Source: Pseudoponticoccus marisrubri | GTDB lineage: Bacteria > Pseudomonadota > Alphaproteobacteria > Rhodobacterales > Rhodobacteraceae | Direction of reading: 5' to 3' | NCBI RefSeq assembly: GCF_001482405.1 | Contig: NZ_LPXO01000001.1 | Location: 620,001-684,000 of the forward strand | DNA: 64,000 nt | Shown: positions 15,703 through 23,379 of the stretch, piece by piece | Layout: every line of letters starts with the position of its first letter | Position numbering within the stretch: position 1 is the first letter of the stretch | Position numbers and translations under genes: made by a program | The notes under the pieces: model-generated | What the model was told of the DNA's origin: nothing | Seen by the model: only the letters and a program-made list of their open reading frames with translations | Databases searched by the model: none

Positions 15703-18137
15703 GCGCGCAGCCTTTCATTGGCCGGATCCCAGGCCGGGCCGGTCCCGGTCACCGTGGCGGGATGGCGGGTGCCGAAGATCTCGACCTCGATCGCGGTGCC
15801 CGGCGCGGCCAGGTCGCTGCGCAGCATGCCCAGTGCCAGCGACCGCCCGGTGCGATAGCCGCGCGCGGCCGAGGTGACCTCGCCCACCATCGCGTCACCC
15901 TGCCAGAGCGGCGCCATGTAGGGCGCGTCCCGCGGCCCCGGGGCCACGTCCAGCGTGACGAAGGATTTCGCGGGCCCGGCCTGACGTTCCGCCTGCAGCG
16001 CGGCCATGCCCGGAACGGTGGCCGGTTTGGACCAGTCGATAAACCGGTCGAGCCCCGCCTCGAGCAGCGAGTAGTCGGTCGAGAGATCCCCCTTCCACGC
16101 GCGATAGCCCTTCTCGATGCGCAGGCTGTCCAGCGCGTACATGCCGAAGGGCACCGCGCCCGCGCCGGTCAGCGCATCCCAGATCGCCGGCGCGTCGGCC
16201 GGGGCGCAATGCACCTCCCAGCCCAGCTCCCCGGCAAAGGACACTCGCAGCAGCACGCAAGGACGGCCGCAGACCTGCGCCTCCTGGAAGGACAGCCAGG
16301 GCAGTGACAGGTCGCCATCTGTCAGCGGGCCCAGCACGTCGCGCGCGGTCGGGCCGGTGACCAGCAGGCAGTCGTATTTCTCGGACCTGTCCGAGAGGGT
16401 CACCCCCTCGGGCAGGCCGGCGGCCAGAAGGTCGCGGTCATGCCATTGCGCGGCGGCCGCGGTGATCAGCCAGATCGCCTCGTCCGATTGCGGGATGACC
16501 GACATCTCGGTCACGATGCGGCCGCGCGCATCGGCGAAATAGGCCAACCCGACGCGCCCCGGCCGCGGCAGCCGCGAGACGGTCAGCGCATCCACGGCAT
16601 CGCGCGCGCCCGGCCCCTCGACCGCCAGCCGGGTGAAGCCGGACAGCGCCAGCACGCCGCAGCCGTCGCGCACCGCGGCGCATTCGGCTTCCACGCGCGG
16701 CTGCCACGGTCCGTCCGTGTCCCAGGTCAGCGTCGCGTCCTCGGAGGTGTCGTCGCCGGGTGCCGCGAACCAGTTGGCGCGCTCCCAGCCATTGTAGGCA
16801 CCGAATTGCGCCCCTGCCGCGTCCAGCCGGTCATGCAGGGCCGAGCGGCGCCGGTCGCGGGCGGCGGGCCATTCGTGATGGGGAAAATGCATCGCGTATT
16901 CGTGGCCATAGACCTCGAGCGCCTTGTCGATGCAGTATTGCGGGTCGGTGTAGCCGGTGTAGCGGCGCGGATCGACCGCCCACATGTCCCACTCGGTGGC
17001 GCCCTCGGTCACCCATTCGGCCAACACCTTGCCCGCGCCGCCGGCCTGCGTGATGCCGAAGGTGAAGACACAGGCCTCGAACGCATCGGGCACGCCCGGC
17101 ATCGGACCGATCAGCGGCAGCCCATCGGGCGCATAGGGGATGGGGCCGTTGATCACCCGGCTGACCCCGGCCGTGCCCAGCAGCGGCACGCGGGCCATCG
17201 CGTCCTCGATATACCACTCCAGCCGCTCCAGGTCGTCGGGATAGAGCTGGAACGAGAAATCTTCGGGCATGGGATCGTCCGGCGTGATCCAGTGCGCGCG
17301 ACCATTGCGCTCGTAGGGGCCGAGGTTCAGGCCGTTCTTCTCCTGCCGCAGGTAGTAGGAGCTGTCGACATCGCGCAGGAGCGGCAGCTTGCCGTTCTCG
17401 GCCGCCCAGGCCTGCAACTCGGGGATCTCGTCGGTCAGGAAATACTGATGGCTCATCACCGCCATGGGCACGGTCCGCCCGCCATAGGGCTTGAACCACT
17501 CGCCCACGCGCTGCGCGTAGTAGCCGGCGGCATTGACCACCTTCTCGCAGCGGATATCGCCTTTCTCGGTATGCACGATCCACTCGCCGCCCTGGCGCGA
17601 GACGCCCGTGGCCGGGCAGAACCGCTCGATCCGCGCGCCGGCCATGCGCGCGCCCTTGGCCAGCGCCTGGGTCAGCTGGGCGGGGTCGATATCGCCGTCA
17701 TCGGCATCGTAGAGCGCGCCGGCCAGGTCGTGGGTTTCGAGGAACGGGTAGCGGTCCTTGAGATCCGAGACCTGCAGCATCTCCAGCGACATGCCCTGCG
17801 CCGCCGCCATGCCGCGGGCGCGTTCGAATTCCAGCATCCGCTCGGGCCCGTGCGCCAGCCGGATCGAGCCGGTGACATGGTAGTTCATCGGGTAGTCGAC
17901 CTCGTCGGCCAGCCGCCGGTAGAGCGCCAGCGAGTAGCGCTGCATGTTCATGATCGCCCAGGAACTGCTGAAGGAGGGGCAGTTGCCGGCCGCATGCCAG
18001 GTCGAGCCGGCGGTCAGCTCGTTCTTCTCCAGCAGCACGCAATCCCACCCGGCGCGGGCGATGTGATAGGCGCAGGAGGCGCCCACGGCACCGCCGCCGA
18101 TGATGACCACGCGGGTCTGGCTGGGAAAGTCGCTCAT
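15699..18137 (-). CDS. FAD-dependent oxidoreductase, dimethylglycine dehydrogenase-like (first copy)
   Basis: An 812-residue FAD-GcvT fusion similar in layout to the gene at 12271-14715. The FAD motif is VVIIGGGAVGASCAYHI (~10-26); TAGSTWHAAGNCPSFS (~42-57) carries the likely covalent-flavin His. The C-terminal GcvT half shows VLALSGFTRLAVEGPGA, LRVSFAGELGWEVH and RGYRTGRSLALGML. The ribosome site AAGGAG sits inside the last codons of the GFA gene (4-bp gap), so the two are likely translationally coupled. It probably oxidatively demethylates an N-methylated glycine derivative. Two non-identical copies may act on successive methylation states. Confidence 0.88.
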   Translation of the reverse strand: MSDFPSQTRVVIIGGGAVGASCAYHIARAGWDCVLLEKNELTAGSTWHAAGNCPSFSSSWAIMNMQRYSLALYRRLADEVDYPMNYHVTGSIRLAHGPERMLEFERARGMAAAQGMSLEMLQVSDLKDRYPFLETHDLAGALYDADDGDIDPAQLTQALAKGARMAGARIERFCPATGVSRQGGEWIVHTEKGDIRCEKVVNAAGYYAQRVGEWFKPYGGRTVPMAVMSHQYFLTDEIPELQAWAAENGKLPLLRDVDSSYYLRQEKNGLNLGPYERNGRAHWITPDDPMPEDFSFQLYPDDLERLEWYIEDAMARVPLLGTAGVSRVINGPIPYAPDGLPLIGPMPGVPDAFEACVFTFGITQAGGAGKVLAEWVTEGATEWDMWAVDPRRYTGYTDPQYCIDKALEVYGHEYAMHFPHHEWPAARDRRRSALHDRLDAAGAQFGAYNGWERANWFAAPGDDTSEDATLTWDTDGPWQPRVEAECAAVRDGCGVLALSGFTRLAVEGPGARDAVDALTVSRLPRPGRVGLAYFADARGRIVTEMSVIPQSDEAIWLITAAAAQWHDRDLLAAGLPEGVTLSDRSEKYDCLLVTGPTARDVLGPLTDGDLSLPWLSFQEAQVCGRPCVLLRVSFAGELGWEVHCAPADAPAIWDALTGAGAVPFGMYALDSLRIEKGYRAWKGDLSTDYSLLEAGLDRFIDWSKPATVPGMAALQAERQAGPAKSFVTLDVAPGPRDAPYMAPLWQGDAMVGEVTSAARGYRTGRSLALGMLRSDLAAPGTAIEVEIFGTRHPATVTGTGPAWDPANERLRA

Positions 18138-18141
18138 GGCC

Positions 18142-18516
18142 TCACTCCTTCTGTGGCAGGCTGTCCGAAATCGTGTAGTAATCGCCCTTGTCGGCGGTGA
18201 AGATGTGCTTTTCCAGCGTGATGCCGGTCGGCGCGTCCAGCGCGCCCAGCGAGATGCTGATCATGTCCTCGGCCCGGGCATGCCAGAACAGGAAGCTGCC
18301 GCAGGTCGGGCAGAAGCCGCGCTGCGCCGCCTCGCTGCTGTCATGCCAGCGCACCGGTCCCGTGATCTCCAGCGCCGGTTTGGGCACCTGCGCCGAGGCC
18401 CAGAGATGCCCCGACTGCCGGCGGCACATGGCGCAATGGCAGACCGAGGCGCCGGTCGGCGTGGCCCCCGTCCGGAAGCGCACCGCACCGCAGAGGCACT
18501 GTCCGGTCACGCCCAT
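18142..18516 (-). CDS. GFA family protein (glutathione-dependent formaldehyde-activating-like)
   Basis: A 124-residue Gfa/CENP-V-type zinc protein. Cysteine motifs are complete: CLCGAVRF (8-15), CHCAMCRR (~27-34) and FCPTCGSFLFWH (~69-80). Family members bind zinc and some have been linked to glutathione adduct formation with formaldehyde, although that activity is disputed. Placed between the regulator and a demethylating flavoenzyme, it is a natural candidate for handling formaldehyde released by demethylation; this is inference from context. Confidence 0.9.
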   Translation of the reverse strand: MGVTGQCLCGAVRFRTGATPTGASVCHCAMCRRQSGHLWASAQVPKPALEITGPVRWHDSSEAAQRGFCPTCGSFLFWHARAEDMISISLGALDAPTGITLEKHIFTADKGDYYTISDSLPQKE

Positions 18517-18532
18517 CCCGCCCTGCCTGCGC

Positions 18533-19102
18533 TCAGTAGACCGGCGGCGCGATCACCCAGATCGCGACCGCGGGCGTGTCATGGGGGTTTTCCCAGCGGA
18601 ACGGCTCGCCCCGGATGCGGAAACTGTCGCCGGCATGGATGCTGTGCCGCTGGCCGCCGATCTCGAGCTCCAGCGATCCGCTGACCAGGTAGCCCACCTC
18701 CTGCGTGGGGCGGGTCACCGTCTCGCCGATCTGCGAGTGTGGCTCGAAGGTGGAATGCACCACCTCGAAATCATCGGTCAGGTCGGGCGAGAGCAGCTCT
18801 TCGACCAGCCCCGAGGCGCGCGAGCCGATCGGCCGGCGCGAGGCCTTGCGCACAACGACGCCCAGGTCGTCCGGCGCGGCATGGCCGGGCTGCGCCAGCA
18901 TCGAGACCGAGACCTCGAGCGCGGCGGCAAGGTGGCGCAGATCGGTGATCGAGGGCTCCGAGAGGTCGCGCTCCACCTGGCTCAGCCAGCCGACCGAGCG
19001 GCCCAGCCGGTCGGCCAGGTCCTGCAGGGTCAGCCCGCGATTGCGCCGGAGCGTCCGCAGGTCGGCCCCGATGGAGCGCGCGATGGGCAGGGAATCGGAC
19101 AT
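18533..19102 (-). CDS. XRE-family transcriptional regulator with C-terminal cupin
   Basis: A 189-residue regulator: an N-terminal helix-turn-helix of the Xre type (~8-65; RSIGADLRTLRRNRGLTLQDL then GRSVGWLSQVERDLSEPSI) and a C-terminal cupin (~120-189; YLVSGSLELEIGGQRHSI, HAGDSFRI). Regulators of this form (PuuR-like) commonly control catabolism of polyamines, amino acids or betaines, with the cupin as sensor. It starts the demethylation cluster with a 16-bp gap to the GFA gene. The ATG at 19102 is used; the open frame to 19159 crosses the probable operator at 19148-19172. Confidence 0.88.
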   Translation of the reverse strand: MSDSLPIARSIGADLRTLRRNRGLTLQDLADRLGRSVGWLSQVERDLSEPSITDLRHLAAALEVSVSMLAQPGHAAPDDLGVVVRKASRRPIGSRASGLVEELLSPDLTDDFEVVHSTFEPHSQIGETVTRPTQEVGYLVSGSLELEIGGQRHSIHAGDSFRIRGEPFRWENPHDTPAVAIWVIAPPVY

Positions 19103-19147
19103 GGCTGGTGAATATCTCCGCTGTGCTTTCAGCCTCGCCGGGACGCG

Positions 19148-19172
19148 GTGAAAAATCAAGGGAAAATTTCAC
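19148..19172. promoter_or_regulatory. Inverted repeat, probable operator of the XRE-cupin regulator
   Basis: GTGAAA (19148-19153) and TTTCAC (19167-19172) are separated by 13 AT-rich bases, and a slightly longer symmetric match (AAT/ATT) continues inward. It lies 46-70 bases before the regulator start. An AT-rich palindrome here is unlike the surrounding sequence and fits autoregulation. Confidence 0.5.
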
Positions 19173-19215
19173 TAGGTCCTGCAATGGCCGGCCCGAACCC
19201 CGTTCGCGCGCCCTG

Positions 19216-19683
19216 TCAGACCGCCGCGTCCGCGCCCGCAAAGACCCGGTCGAGGATCGCCTGCAACCCGTTCGCATCAGCCTGCGTGAAAGCGGCCGGG
19301 CGGTCGCTGTCGATGTCGAACACGGCCAGCAGCGCGCCCTGCGCATTGCGCACCGGCAGGACCAGTTCCGACCGGGTGCTGGCCGCACAGGCGATATGGC
19401 CGGGAAAGGCCTCGACATCCTCGACCAGCTGCACCTCGCCGCTGCGCGCGCAGGCCCCGCAGACGCCCCGCTCGAACGGGATGGTCAGGCAGCCATGGCC
19501 GCCCTGGTAGGGTCCAATCTTCAGCAGCCCCGGCGCCACGACGCGGTAGAAGCCGGTCCAGTCGAAGCGGTCATCGGCGTGATGCACCTCGCAGGCCAGC
19601 GTGGCCATCAGCGCCACGGCGTCGGTCTCGCCCTCGCAGAGCGAGTCGATCACCCGCCCGAGGCTGTCATAGTCGATCTGCAT
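19216..19683 (-). CDS. msrC: GAF-domain free methionine-(R)-sulfoxide reductase
   Basis: A 155-residue single GAF domain. The three catalytic/resolving cysteines of fRMsr enzymes appear at the expected places: HGCLTIPF, GVCGACA and HIACAAST, and DDRFDWTGFYRV and SELVLPV match the family. It reduces the free amino acid methionine-R-sulfoxide using thioredoxin. Most plain GAF proteins lack this Cys set, so the assignment is fairly secure. The start at 19683 follows AGGAGCGGACC; the frame continues to 19737 without a ribosome site. Its closeness to a methionine-forming enzyme cluster may be coincidental. Confidence 0.85.
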   Translation of the reverse strand: MQIDYDSLGRVIDSLCEGETDAVALMATLACEVHHADDRFDWTGFYRVVAPGLLKIGPYQGGHGCLTIPFERGVCGACARSGEVQLVEDVEAFPGHIACAASTRSELVLPVRNAQGALLAVFDIDSDRPAAFTQADANGLQAILDRVFAGADAAV

Positions 19684-19742
19684 GGTCCGCTCCTGTTCGC
19701 CGACACAAGGCTGGGGCCCCCGGGATGGCGGGCGCAAGATGG

Positions 19743-20915
19743 TCAGACCCGCTCGATGGCGATGGCCGTGCCTTCGCCGCCACCGATGCAGATCGCCGCG
19801 ACGCCGCGCTTCAACCCGCGCGCCTCCAGCGCGTGCAGCAGCGTGACGATGATCCGCGCGCCCGAGGCCCCGATCGGGTGGCCCAGCGCGCAGGCCCCGC
19901 CATGCACGTTCACGATCTCATGGTCGAGCCCCATCTCGTGCATGAAGGCCATGGGCACGACGGCAAAGGCCTCGTTCACCTCCCACAGGTCGACATCCGC
20001 CTTGTCCCAGCCGATCCGCTCCAGCAGCTTCCGCGCGGCCGGCACCGGGGCGGTCGGGAAGAGCGCCGGCGCCTGGGCGTGGCTGGCATGGCCGAGGATC
20101 CGCGCGCGGGGCGCCGCCGCGGCGGCCTCGGCCGCGGCGCGCGTGGAAAGCACCAGCGCCGCCGCCCCGTCCGAGATGGACGAGGAATTGGCCGGGGTCA
20201 CCGTGCCGTCCTTGCGGAAGGCAGGTTTGAGATGCGGGATCTTGTCGGGCCGCGCCGTGGCGGGCTGTTCATCGGCATCGATGCGCGCCTCGCCCTTGCG
20301 GGTCTGCAGGGTGACAGGGGCGATCTCGTCCGCGAAACGCCCGGCCTCCTGCGCCTCAAGCGCGCGCGACAGCGAGGCCAGCGCATAGGCATCCTGCGCC
20401 TCGCGGGTGAACTGAAACGCCTCGGCGCAATCCTCGGCAAAGGTGCCCATCAGCCGGCCGGTGTCATAGGCATCCTCGAGCCCGTCGAGGAACATGTGGT
20501 CGACCACCTGCCCGTGGCCCAGCCGCGCGCCGCCGCGCATCTTGGGCAAAAGGTAGGGCGCGTTGGTCATCGACTCCATGCCGCCCGCCACGATCGTGCC
20601 GGCCTGTCCCAGCGCCAGCCGGTCGAAGGCCATCATCGCCGCCTTCATCCCCGAACCGCACATCTTGTTCAGCGTGGTGGCGGGCACCGTCTCGTCCAGC
20701 CCGCCGGCAAAGCCCGCCTGCCGCGCCGGGGCCTGCCCCTGCCCCGCCGGCAGCACGCAGCCCATCAGCAGCTCGTCCACCGCCGGGCCGCCGGCCTGCG
20801 CCAGCGCGGCGCGGATCGCCTCGCCGCCCAGCCGGGCCGCGGGTTCCGACGCGAACACGCCCTGGAACCCGCCCATGGCGGTCCGGGCCGCCCCGCAAAT
20901 CACAACGTCCTGCAT
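19743..20915 (-). CDS. Acetyl-CoA C-acyltransferase (thiolase)
   Basis: A 390-residue thiolase. The nucleophilic Cys lies in NKMCGSGMKA (about residue 88), the C-terminal catalytic His in NVHGGACALGHPIGASGAR (~340-358), and the second Cys in AAICIGGGEGTAIAIE (~375-390). It performs Claisen condensation or thiolytic cleavage of acyl-CoA, for example acetoacetyl-CoA formation or beta-oxidation. No phaB or fadB neighbour points to one direction. The ATG at 20915 follows CGGAGGCAGG; the longer frame to 21005 would overlap the STAS gene on the other strand. Confidence 0.92.
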   Translation of the reverse strand: MQDVVICGAARTAMGGFQGVFASEPAARLGGEAIRAALAQAGGPAVDELLMGCVLPAGQGQAPARQAGFAGGLDETVPATTLNKMCGSGMKAAMMAFDRLALGQAGTIVAGGMESMTNAPYLLPKMRGGARLGHGQVVDHMFLDGLEDAYDTGRLMGTFAEDCAEAFQFTREAQDAYALASLSRALEAQEAGRFADEIAPVTLQTRKGEARIDADEQPATARPDKIPHLKPAFRKDGTVTPANSSSISDGAAALVLSTRAAAEAAAAAPRARILGHASHAQAPALFPTAPVPAARKLLERIGWDKADVDLWEVNEAFAVVPMAFMHEMGLDHEIVNVHGGACALGHPIGASGARIIVTLLHALEARGLKRGVAAICIGGGEGTAIAIERV

Positions 20916-21003
20916 CCTGCCTCCGCTCTGGTCCTGCCCCTGAATACCGAATGGTAAGGTTTCGCGTCTAGCCTCGCGGCGACACGAGAGCAACGAGGCA
21001 GGC

Positions 21004-21339
21004 ATGGACCTTCAACTCCAGCAGACGGGACCGGTGAACGTGATCACGGTCGATGCGGCGCGGATCGACGCGGCGGTGGCGATCCAGTTCAAGGACGGCA
21101 TGCGCGAACGGCTGAACAGCGTGCAGGGCCGCACGGTGCTGGACCTGCACAAGGTGGATTTCATCGATTCCAGCGGACTGGGCGCCATCGTCGCCGCGAT
21201 GAAGTTGATGCCGCAGGGCAACAAGCTGGAACTGGCCGGGCTGACCCCGGCGGTGGACAAGGTGTTCCGCATGACGCGGATGGATTCGATCTTTGCCATC
21301 CATGACACGGTCGCCGACGCCGCCGGGCCGCCCGGCTAG
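21004..21339 (+). CDS. STAS-domain anti-sigma factor antagonist
   Basis: A 111-residue single STAS domain. VLDLHKVDFIDSSGLGAIVAAM (about 48-69) contains the conserved DSSGLG, whose second serine is the phosphorylation site in SpoIIAA/RsbV-type antagonists. It is followed 27 bp later by a HATPase kinase gene, reproducing the RsbV-RsbW partner-switch order. No ECF or SigB-like sigma factor or PP2C phosphatase is adjacent, so the output could be a distant sigma factor, or the pair may act on another target. GAGGCAGGC precedes the ATG. Confidence 0.9.
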   Translation: MDLQLQQTGPVNVITVDAARIDAAVAIQFKDGMRERLNSVQGRTVLDLHKVDFIDSSGLGAIVAAMKLMPQGNKLELAGLTPAVDKVFRMTRMDSIFAIHDTVADAAGPPG

Positions 21340-21366
21340 GTCGCGGGCACGGCACGGGGGCCGCCG

Positions 21367-21834
21367 ATGCAGATCGAGACCGCGCCGGACGGGACGCTTG
21401 TCCTGAGCAGCGCCATCGACAGCACGCCCGAGGCGGTGCGCGACCTGCTGGCGCGGCTGACCGCGGCGCTACAGGCCCGCGATGCCCTGCCCCCGCCCGA
21501 TTCCATGTGGGAACTGGTGCTGGCCGAGGCGCTCAACAACATCGTCGAGCATGCCTATGGCGACCGCCCCGCGGGACGCATCGCGCTGCGCATCGCGCGG
21601 GGCCCCGGACGGCTGCGCGTGGACATTGCCGATCACGGGCGACCCATGCCCGGCGGCCGCCTGCCCGACGAACGCGATGCCGACCTCACCGTGGCGGCCA
21701 GCGACATGCCCGAGGGCGGATTCGGCTGGACGCTGATCCGGCGCCTGACCGAGGATCTGCGCTATACCCGCGACGGGCCGGTCAACCGCCTGCGCCTGTC
21801 GATCCGCCTGACACCGCCCGGACAGGTGTCGTGA
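21367..21834 (+). CDS. HATPase-domain anti-sigma factor/serine kinase (RsbW-like)
   Basis: A 155-residue GHKL ATPase. The N box is ELVLAEALNNIVEHAY (about 51-66), the G1 box is VDIADHGRPMPGG (~94-106) and the G2 region is GGFGWTLIRRL (~123-133). There is no sensor or histidine-phosphorylation domain, which fits an anti-sigma kinase that phosphorylates the neighbouring STAS protein. Gene order and 27-bp spacing support co-transcription. The following 433-bp spacer contains a duplicated hairpin element. Confidence 0.88.
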   Translation: MQIETAPDGTLVLSSAIDSTPEAVRDLLARLTAALQARDALPPPDSMWELVLAEALNNIVEHAYGDRPAGRIALRIARGPGRLRVDIADHGRPMPGGRLPDERDADLTVAASDMPEGGFGWTLIRRLTEDLRYTRDGPVNRLRLSIRLTPPGQVS

Positions 21835-21849
21835 AATGGCCCGGACCGG

Positions 21850-21965
21850 GTCACAGTCCTGCCCAGATGCACCGGCATACACGGTCTTGTAGCTGCATAT
21901 GGCTTCCCTCGGTGCCGCGTGTTATCAGCCCCCACCCAGTGCGCGGCACCGAGGCTCTTCTCCCC
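21850..21965 (+). repeat. Duplicated hairpin element, copy 1 (candidate structured RNA)
   Basis: This and copy 2 share ~90-115 bp at an offset of 191 bp. A 25-base block (21888-21912, including GTAGCTGCATATGGCTTC) and an 18-base block (21926-21943, including CAGCCCCCACCCAGTG) are identical in both. The hairpin has a perfect 13-bp stem, CCTCGGTGCCGCG (21907-21919) with CGCGGCACCGAGG (21942-21954), around a 22-base C-rich loop, followed by a pyrimidine-rich tail. No ORF with a ribosome site explains it. The stem differs from copy 2 by compensatory changes, arguing for an RNA. Confidence 0.85.
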
Positions 21966-22037
21966 CACAAATTCCGGAACAAAACCCACGCCACGCGCGG
22001 CACACACGCCGTTAACCGGTCCGAGTCTTTCCCCAGC

Positions 22038-22160
22038 GTCACCATATTTCCGCCCGGTTTGCCCGGCATACCCGTCGCTGTAGCTGCATATGGCTTCCCT
22101 CGGCGCCACGTTGCAACAGCCCCCACCCAGTGCGTGGCGTCGAGGTATCTTCCCCTCTCC
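22038..22160 (+). repeat. Duplicated hairpin element, copy 2 (candidate structured RNA)
   Basis: The stem is CCTCGGCGCCACG (22098-22110) with CGTGGCGTCGAGG (22133-22145). Compared with copy 1, one T-A pair has become C-G, one G-C pair has become A-T, and one G-C has become G-T. All 13 pairs survive on the plus strand, whereas on the minus strand the last change would give an A-C mismatch, which favours a plus-strand transcript. Copy 2 ends ~110 bases before the first DUF805 gene, so it could also act as its leader. A weak partial similarity to the unit start recurs near 22189-22216. Confidence 0.85.
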
Positions 22161-22267
22161 AGACAGAACCGACAGGCCGGGCACCGCGCCGCCACATTTC
22201 CGCGCTTTCGCCCCAATCGCGCCGCAGCGTCCGGGCACCCTGCGCGAGACCCCAGCGGAGAGCCCCG

Positions 22268-22837
22268 ATGATCGGACCTGTTGCAGCCCTCGAATCCTTC
22301 GTCTTCAACGCCTTCAAGCTGTCTGGCCGCGCCACCCGGGCCGAGTACTGGTGGGTGGTGCTGTTCCTGTCGCTGACGTTGATCGGCGCGGCAGCCGCCG
22401 ACCTTGCCAGCCTGAGCAGTGGCATGGCGACCAGCATGAACCCGCTGGCCTATTTCTCGCCCTGGCTGGTCATCCTGACCTTCGTGCCGCAACTGACGCT
22501 GGTGGCGCGCCGCCTGCATGACACGGGCCGCTCGGCGCTGTGGTACACGATCACTTTCGTGCCGCTGGTGGGGCCGATGATCCTGATGGTCTTCCTGACC
22601 CTGCCCTCGCAACCCGAAGAGAACCGCTGGGGCCAGCCGCGTGGGCCGAGGCGCCGCACGCCCCGGCCGGACAGCCCCTCGAAAGGCGCCCCGGCCAGCG
22701 TGTCTCACGACCCGATGCAGGGCTACAAGGTGCTGCTCTCGGCCGACCGCCCGCCCTCGCCCGAGGAACTGGCCCAGCAGCGCGCGCAGATCCACGACTA
22801 TTACCGCACCCATGTGCTGAAACAGGCCGAGGCCTGA
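22268..22837 (+). CDS. DUF805 membrane protein
   Basis: A 189-residue protein with the DUF805 signature: FNAFKLSGRATRAEYWWVVLF at ~12-32, a second hydrophobic segment with WLVILTFVPQLTLVARRLHDTGRSALWY (~65-92), and a third (ITFVPLVGPMILMVFL). The ~85-residue C-terminal tail is hydrophilic and probably cytoplasmic. DUF805 proteins are small inner-membrane proteins of unknown function. The start at 22268 follows GCGGAGAGCCCCG; the longer frame from 22130 runs through the hairpin element and is rejected. Four bases separate it from a second DUF805 gene. Confidence 0.88.
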   Translation: MIGPVAALESFVFNAFKLSGRATRAEYWWVVLFLSLTLIGAAAADLASLSSGMATSMNPLAYFSPWLVILTFVPQLTLVARRLHDTGRSALWYTITFVPLVGPMILMVFLTLPSQPEENRWGQPRGPRRRTPRPDSPSKGAPASVSHDPMQGYKVLLSADRPPSPEELAQQRAQIHDYYRTHVLKQAEA

Positions 22838-22841
22838 TCCC

Positions 22842-23375
22842 GTGGCGCCGCACCTGGCCGTCTGGGCGATGTTCCGCAACGCCTTCAACCTGTCAGGACG
22901 CGCCAGCCGGTCGGAATGCCTCTGGCCCGTCCTGATCTTCGAGGGCCTGCCCGTCACCCTGATCGGCTGGTCGCTTTTTTCGGGCAACCGCGGCGGCCAT
23001 GCGCTGGTCGACATCCTGATCCCGCTGGTGCTGTTGACGCTCTGGCCGGGGCTCGCGCTGCGCGTGCGGCGCTTCCATGATATCGGCTGGTCGGGGGTCT
23101 GGGTGGTCGTGATCCCGATGATCCCGATCCTTGGCCTGCCCGTGGCCTATGGGATGCTGTTCCTCAAGGGGCAGGACCGGCCCAACAAGTGGGGCCCGCC
23201 GCGCACCCCCGGCCAGGGCGTTCGCGCCCCCCGCCGCCGCGATGCCCCCAAGGGCAAGGATGCGCCCCCGCGCCTGTCGGCTGATGAGATTGCCGCGGGG
23301 CGGGCCCGCACGCAGGCGCTCTATCGCAGCCGCGTGCTGGGCCTGTCCGAGGCCGACCCGCGCGCCACGCCCTGA
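22842..23375 (+). CDS. DUF805 membrane protein (second copy)
   Basis: A 177-residue paralogue of the preceding gene: FRNAFNLSGRASRSECLWPVL near the N-terminus, then LALRVRRFHDIGWSGVWVVVI and PILGLPVAYGML, giving about four membrane segments and a basic, proline-rich tail. It probably starts at the GTG at 22842, with GAGG 9 bases upstream inside the end of the previous gene; an ATG at 22869 is the alternative. The two proteins are divergent in sequence and likely arose by old duplication. Its stop lies 4 bases from the convergent gshA stop. Confidence 0.85.
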   Translation: MAPHLAVWAMFRNAFNLSGRASRSECLWPVLIFEGLPVTLIGWSLFSGNRGGHALVDILIPLVLLTLWPGLALRVRRFHDIGWSGVWVVVIPMIPILGLPVAYGMLFLKGQDRPNKWGPPRTPGQGVRAPRRRDAPKGKDAPPRLSADEIAAGRARTQALYRSRVLGLSEADPRATP

Positions 23376-23379
23376 GAAA

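Noticed and set aside
12226-15858. A 1210-codon open frame on the plus strand
   Set aside because: It is antisense to the DMGDH-like and homocysteine methyltransferase genes, its translation is low-complexity (G/A/R/H/Q-rich) with no motif, and GC-rich codon use on the minus strand explains it.
21762-22238. Minus-strand coding frame across the hairpin elements
   Set aside because: It lies over the repeat copies, has no ribosome site, and the repeat differences follow stem pairing, not codon positions.
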